From: Paludibacteraceae bacterium
GTDB lineage: Bacteria; Bacteroidota; Bacteroidia; Bacteroidales; Paludibacteraceae
DNA length: 64,000 nucleotides
Direction: 5' to 3'
Assembly: GCA_024401475.1 (NCBI GenBank)
Contig: JAKSKZ010000003.1
Coordinates: 1 to 64,000 of the forward strand
Shown: piece by piece, positions 60,665 to 64,000 of the stretch
Layout: the number at the start of each line of letters is the position of its first letter
How positions within the stretch are numbered: position 1 is the stretch's first letter
The notes under the pieces: model-generated
What the model saw: the letters and a program-made list of their open reading frames with translations, nothing else
What the model was told of the DNA's origin: nothing
Database searches by the model: none
Translations under genes and position numbers: made by a program

Positions 60665-60979
60665 TCAATATATGCCTTTGCTTTTGCCGTACTCGTATTC
60701 GCCATCGAGCACAGCCGCAATCATCTCATAAGAGATATCCTCCGAACGACCATCTTCAGCCACCTTGTCTGAGACATAATTGATCATATCTTGTTCGTTG
60801 ATTTCAACCTCGGCACTTGCCTCTTCATCCGAGAAGAAACCTTGCTCTTCGTAAAAGTCGTAAATCAAATCCAAAAGGTAATCAACGTCGTCTCTATTTA
60901 CAGAGGTCTTCATCTCCTTCGGCAAATGCTTGATGATGAAGTCGATCAACTCGTTATCTATGAAATCTATATCTTCCAT
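60665..60979 (-). CDS. Small acidic protein of unknown function
   Basis: 104 residues, very acidic (EDIDFIDNELIDFIIKHLPK, FYEEQGFFSDEEASAEVEIN), helical, no signal peptide or membrane segment. Sits between yggS and trmO, with 24 nt before and 3 nt after, so it is clearly part of the operon. I recognise no family; a small conserved Bacteroidales protein is likely. Confidence 0.75.
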   Translation of the reverse strand: MEDIDFIDNELIDFIIKHLPKEMKTSVNRDDVDYLLDLIYDFYEEQGFFSDEEASAEVEINEQDMINYVSDKVAEDGRSEDISYEMIAAVLDGEYEYGKSKGIY

Positions 60980-61003
60980 ATAATAATCTATTTAAAGCTA
61001 TTA

Positions 61004-61663
61004 TCAATATACCCTGTCACCAAAGATGTAACTTCCAATGCGAACCATTGTACTACCCTCTTCGACAGCAATTTTCCAATCGTTTGTCATACCCATGGAC
61101 AAAGTGTCAACGGTGGCATCATACTTTTGTTGCATTTCTGCAAAAAAAGCCGCAATAGAAGCAAACTCCCGACGGACCTGCAAATCATTGTCCGTATGAG
61201 AGGCCATTCCCATCAAACCGCGCACATGGACATTGGGATATTTCGACAAGAGATCCTCAGCATACAATTGGCGGACATCATCGAATGAAAAACCGAATTT
61301 GGTCTCCTCCTGCGCCACATGGAGTTCCAACAAGCAATCGATCACTCGTCCACATTTTTGGGCCTGCTTGTTAATCTCCTCCAACAAGCGAACGCTGTCC
61401 ACGCTGTGAATCATCGACACGTATGGAGCGATATACTTCACTTTATTTGTCTGTAGATGGCCGATAAAATGCCACTCTATATCCTTCGGCAACTCCGCCT
61501 GTTTCTGAGACAACTCCTGTTCACGACTCTCGCCGAAAAGTCTTTGTCCTGCATCGTAAGCCTCTTGAATCAAAGAGGACGGATGAAACTTAGAGATGGC
61601 CAACAACTTGGTCGTTTCGGGCAATCTCCTGTTTATATATTCGATTTTTTCCGCTACGCTCAT
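61004..61663 (-). CDS. YggS/PLPBP pyridoxal-phosphate-binding protein
   Basis: 219 residues. TIM-barrel PLP-binding protein of the YggS/PROSC family: LLAISKFHP contains the PLP-linked Lys, followed by LFGESREQEL, WHFIGHLQTNKVKYI, GLMGMASHT and LSMGMTNDWKIAVEEGSTMVRIGS. It keeps free PLP in balance and has no known catalysis. Cotranscribed with DUF4494 upstream (19 nt) and the 104-aa gene downstream. Confidence 0.92.
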   Translation of the reverse strand: MSVAEKIEYINRRLPETTKLLAISKFHPSSLIQEAYDAGQRLFGESREQELSQKQAELPKDIEWHFIGHLQTNKVKYIAPYVSMIHSVDSVRLLEEINKQAQKCGRVIDCLLELHVAQEETKFGFSFDDVRQLYAEDLLSKYPNVHVRGLMGMASHTDNDLQVRREFASIAAFFAEMQQKYDATVDTLSMGMTNDWKIAVEEGSTMVRIGSYIFGDRVY

Positions 61664-61682
61664 CTCTTCTTTTCTAATTTAA

Positions 61683-62195
61683 TCATTCACTGATTTCCTC
61701 AGCCATTGCTTGCTCAGCCGATTTCTCGCCTTCCTCTTCATCAACGGTGTAAGGGAAAATATCCATGATTTGAGTTTCAGAAATGCTTGACACTTCATAG
61801 TCTGCCATAGAATCTTTCATGGCTATGGCCAAATTATCCCAAGCCTCCTTGATGTTTGAGCCGAGCACCAACACCGTACTAGAAACTCGTCTCTCCTTAG
61901 CATTCACCTCGTCGATAGAGACGAAGCTCATCTTGCACTTATACCAACGGTCACCCTCCTCACTTGGAAAGATTTCGTTGATGCCGGCCTTCTTCATGCC
62001 TGCGATGGAAAACTCGCCCGTCATGAACGGAGCCACCTCTTTACTGATACGAGTCTCTGCCTCAGAGAAAGTCAAGGCATCCACCAAATAGGTCTCTGAC
62101 ACTTTCTTGCCTTTTCCCTTATCGTCCATCTTCTCGTACTTTATCTTACACTCGAACCAATTGTTCATCATAACTTTAACTGTTTTTTCGTTCAA
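61683..62195 (-). CDS. DUF4494 protein
   Basis: 170 residues. WFECKIKYEKMDDKGKGKKV and a second similar block WYKCKMSFVSIDEVNAKE are the two halves of a DUF4494 protein, each a small beta-alpha unit with YLVDALTFSEAETRI-type helix. No signal peptide; acidic C-terminus. First gene of its operon with promoter TATCTTTG at 62226-62233. Confidence 0.85.
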   Translation of the reverse strand: MNEKTVKVMMNNWFECKIKYEKMDDKGKGKKVSETYLVDALTFSEAETRISKEVAPFMTGEFSIAGMKKAGINEIFPSEEGDRWYKCKMSFVSIDEVNAKERRVSSTVLVLGSNIKEAWDNLAIAMKDSMADYEVSSISETQIMDIFPYTVDEEEGEKSAEQAMAEEISE

Positions 62196-62225
62196 CTCAT
62201 TATCCCCTTCCTAATCGAGGGGCGA

Positions 62226-62233
62226 CAAAGATA
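62226..62233 (-). promoter_or_regulatory. -7 promoter element of the DUF4494-yggS-trmO operon
   Basis: Minus strand TATCTTTG, 30 nt before the ATG at 62195. Confidence 0.6.
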
Positions 62234-62301
62234 ATCATTTTTAAGTAGAGGAAACTCCCTTGGAAAAAGGATTTCTCAAAAAGTTTCTACTCCCCTGAAA
62301 A

Positions 62302-63576
62302 TCAATTTTTCAAAACGCCGCTCAAAAGTTGCATGTCGTAACCACTTGGCTTTTGATAGACGCGCAAATCGAACTCATGAATCACTGCATAGAGATGTTC
62401 GAAGACATCACAAGAGACCTCCTCAAACTTCTTCCACTCCTTTTGACGTGAAAAGAAATAGATTTCCAACGGCAAGCCGCTCTCTGAAGGCTGCAACTGA
62501 CGAATCATATAGAGCAAATCGGTGTTGACTACCGGCAAACTCTCCAAATAGAATCCGAGGTAAGCTCTGAACAATCCTAAATTCGTAGGACGATTCACAT
62601 CCGTCTTCCCCGCTTCTTGGGCTGCATTCATCAACGAATCTATATGGGCTTTCATCATTGGTATTTTCTTGAATCTCTCCATCATCTCCGGCGTGCAGAA
62701 ACGAATCGTATTCACATCTATATTGACGGAACGAGTCAGTCGTCGTCCACCCGACTCCTGCATGAAACGCCAGTTTTGGAAAGAGTCACTCACCAATGTA
62801 TATGGAGGAACCGTAACAATCGTATTATCATAATTGCGGACTTTGACAGTTGTCAAATTTACAGCCGTCACCACACCATTGGCATTGGCCTTAGGCACCG
62901 TGATCCAATCTCCCACCCGAAGCATTTTATTGGCAGAGAGCTGAACTCCAGCAACAAATCCTACAATGGTATCCTTGAACACCAACATCAAAATAGCCGC
63001 CGAAGCTCCCAAACCTGCAACAAGCGTAGAAGGCGATTTACCCATTATTACAGCAATCACCATTATGGCAGCCAAGAAGAAGACCAATACTCGTAAAACT
63101 TGGAATATCGCAGTCAACACATGGCCCTTAAACCGTTGCATCTTGTTACAGACTTCGTCCATCGAGACAAAGATATTATTGAAAAGCAGTGCAGACGAAC
63201 ACACCATAATGACCAATGCAATACGGATAATCAATGTCTGCCGAACATCATCTGCCTCAAAAGCCAAAGGCACCATAAAATAGAATGCGATGACAGGAAC
63301 CAACATCGCTATGCTATCCAAAACCGGAGGGCACAACAACATATCATCCCATTTATTCTCCGTCTTTTCTACAATCTTAGCCAACAATTTCAGCACGCCA
63401 TATTTCATAAAGAAATACAAGGCAACCGATAAAAGCAGCATACCGCCAAGAAGCAGATAACGATCTGTCGTATCAGCCAGTTCCGAATCAAAACCATACG
63501 ACAGCAACAATTCGTTCATCCACGAAGTCAAATTCACATCTTCCATAACCATCATTCTATTTTTCCATATAATCAT
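62302..63576 (-). CDS. MscS-family mechanosensitive ion channel
   Basis: 424 residues. Five membrane segments in the first 190 (about 45-62, 92-110, 120-140, 155-178, 180-205), then the pore-lining helix and upper beta domain (about 205-260): GLGASAAILMLVFKDTIVGFVAGVQL and GDWITVPKANANGVVTAVNLTTVKVRNYDNTIVTVPPY. This is the larger YbdG-like class. Its ATG overlaps the preceding stop (ATGA), so it is translationally coupled to the CapA-like gene; internal Met starts at residues 8, 9 and 11 also fit. Releases solutes on osmotic downshock. Confidence 0.9.
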   Translation of the reverse strand: MIIWKNRMMVMEDVNLTSWMNELLLSYGFDSELADTTDRYLLLGGMLLLSVALYFFMKYGVLKLLAKIVEKTENKWDDMLLCPPVLDSIAMLVPVIAFYFMVPLAFEADDVRQTLIIRIALVIMVCSSALLFNNIFVSMDEVCNKMQRFKGHVLTAIFQVLRVLVFFLAAIMVIAVIMGKSPSTLVAGLGASAAILMLVFKDTIVGFVAGVQLSANKMLRVGDWITVPKANANGVVTAVNLTTVKVRNYDNTIVTVPPYTLVSDSFQNWRFMQESGGRRLTRSVNIDVNTIRFCTPEMMERFKKIPMMKAHIDSLMNAAQEAGKTDVNRPTNLGLFRAYLGFYLESLPVVNTDLLYMIRQLQPSESGLPLEIYFFSRQKEWKKFEEVSCDVFEHLYAVIHEFDLRVYQKPSGYDMQLLSGVLKN

Positions 63577-64000
63577 TCGTCTTGATCTTTCCCGTCAATC
63601 AAATAACAATCATCCAATTGTTTGAACTTCATGCCCTTTGGGAAAAGAAAACCAGGAACCTCATCCACGGCAAAGTGGATTCTTTTCCTGTCATAATCAT
63701 TCATTGTACTATATAGCAAAGAGTCTGCCAAAGCATCAAACACAGGCACCACACCGATACAATGAGGATGCCAATAGGTATAAGTCGGCTTGCAAGTCAC
63801 ACTATTAACTTGCGTAACTCCATCAACTTTTTGAAGCTCCACATCGGCTATCACCCCTAAATCCTTCGACAAGTTGTGCGTTGGCTTCCAACGTTGGCAA
63901 GAGATGAAATTACCCATTGAGTAAAAAGCCACGCATCTGCGCGGAACGCTATCCTCACGCACGACAGTACGCACCTCCATTTGTTGAAGAATATGGGGAT
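63573..64000 (-). CDS. CapA-family protein, 3' part (5' end outside window)
   Basis: The frame is open to the right edge of the window. Read from the edge it gives PHILQQMEV, matching the His-Pro-His-Val-Leu-type loop of the CapA/PGA_cap phosphoesterase-like family, followed by VAFYSMGNFISCQRW, the typical second block. The rest is the C-terminal region ending DGKDQDE. CapA-like proteins are associated with poly-gamma-glutamate or capsule synthesis. Its stop overlaps the MscS start. Confidence 0.75.
   Translation of the reverse strand, partial: PHILQQMEVRTVVREDSVPRRCVAFYSMGNFISCQRWKPTHNLSKDLGVIADVELQKVDGVTQVNSVTCKPTYTYWHPHCIGVVPVFDALADSLLYSTMNDYDRKRIHFAVDEVPGFLFPKGMKFKQLDDCYLIDGKDQDE

Overview
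The window reads as a chromosomal segment of a Bacteroidales bacterium (Bacteroides/Prevotella-like; genus not resolvable from sequence alone). Three things point there. Almost every gene or operon is preceded by the Bacteroidetes -7 promoter element TAnnTTTG. The gene families are typical: DUF349 repeats, DUF4494, FISUMP lipoprotein, dipeptidyl peptidase III lipoprotein with HECLGH, Asn/Gly-rich RluB, AAA_14/DUF4143 ATPases. Several lipoproteins carry an acidic stretch after the lipid Cys. I see no rRNA, tRNA, CRISPR array or intact insertion sequence.

Layout. 1-7.3 kb: housekeeping and envelope genes (NAD(P)HX repair, M24 peptidase, small winged-helix protein, GH13 amylase-like protein, a GT51 glycosyltransferase with a large AsmA-like N-terminal part). 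7.5-18.4 kb: an accessory island. It starts with a truncated P-loop ATPase remnant and then holds five tandem, mosaic copies of an AAA-ATPase/PD-(D/E)XK nuclease gene in about 1.73-kb units. Each unit has its own promoter with a CGACGTCG palindrome, and most have a conserved intergenic hairpin. The array is split by a 1.6-kb insert that carries a secreted 300-aa protein and degenerate 36-bp repeats. A 17-bp exact direct repeat lies just outside each end. 18.7-22.3 kb: ABC-F ATPase, RlmB, RluA-type pseudouridine synthase. 22.3-26.5 kb: an AAA_14/DUF4143 gene preceded by four 33-bp iterons, then three lipoproteins built from five copies of one unrecognised domain. 27.4-31.3 kb: a DUF3089 hydrolase and a Sau3AI-like (GATC) restriction-modification pair. 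31.4-42 kb: RluB with a low-complexity tail, a DUF349 protein, DUF456, MFS, cyclophilin, ribosomal protein L31 type B, MATE, NAD kinase, Fmt. 42.4-50.7 kb: an ECF sigma factor, DPP III and its secreted partner, TonB, YwqG-like protein, FISUMP lipoprotein, PAP2 phosphatase. 51-64 kb: TrkA-TrkH potassium uptake, a Tyr-rich lipoprotein, TtcA, an Ala/Val-rich lipoprotein, acyl-CoA synthetase, GH53 galactanase, a four-gene operon (DUF4494, YggS, small acidic protein, TrmO), an MscS channel and the 3' end of a CapA-like gene that leaves the window.

The most unusual part is the 8.2-18.4 kb array. Its members have exchanged N-terminal, middle and C-terminal modules while keeping intact Walker and nuclease residues, and long stretches appear to be identical DNA. 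That pattern fits repeated recombination or gene conversion within a diversifying family whose role is unknown. The lipoprotein trio with the new repeated domain and the iteron-preceded AAA_14 gene next to it are the next most interesting.
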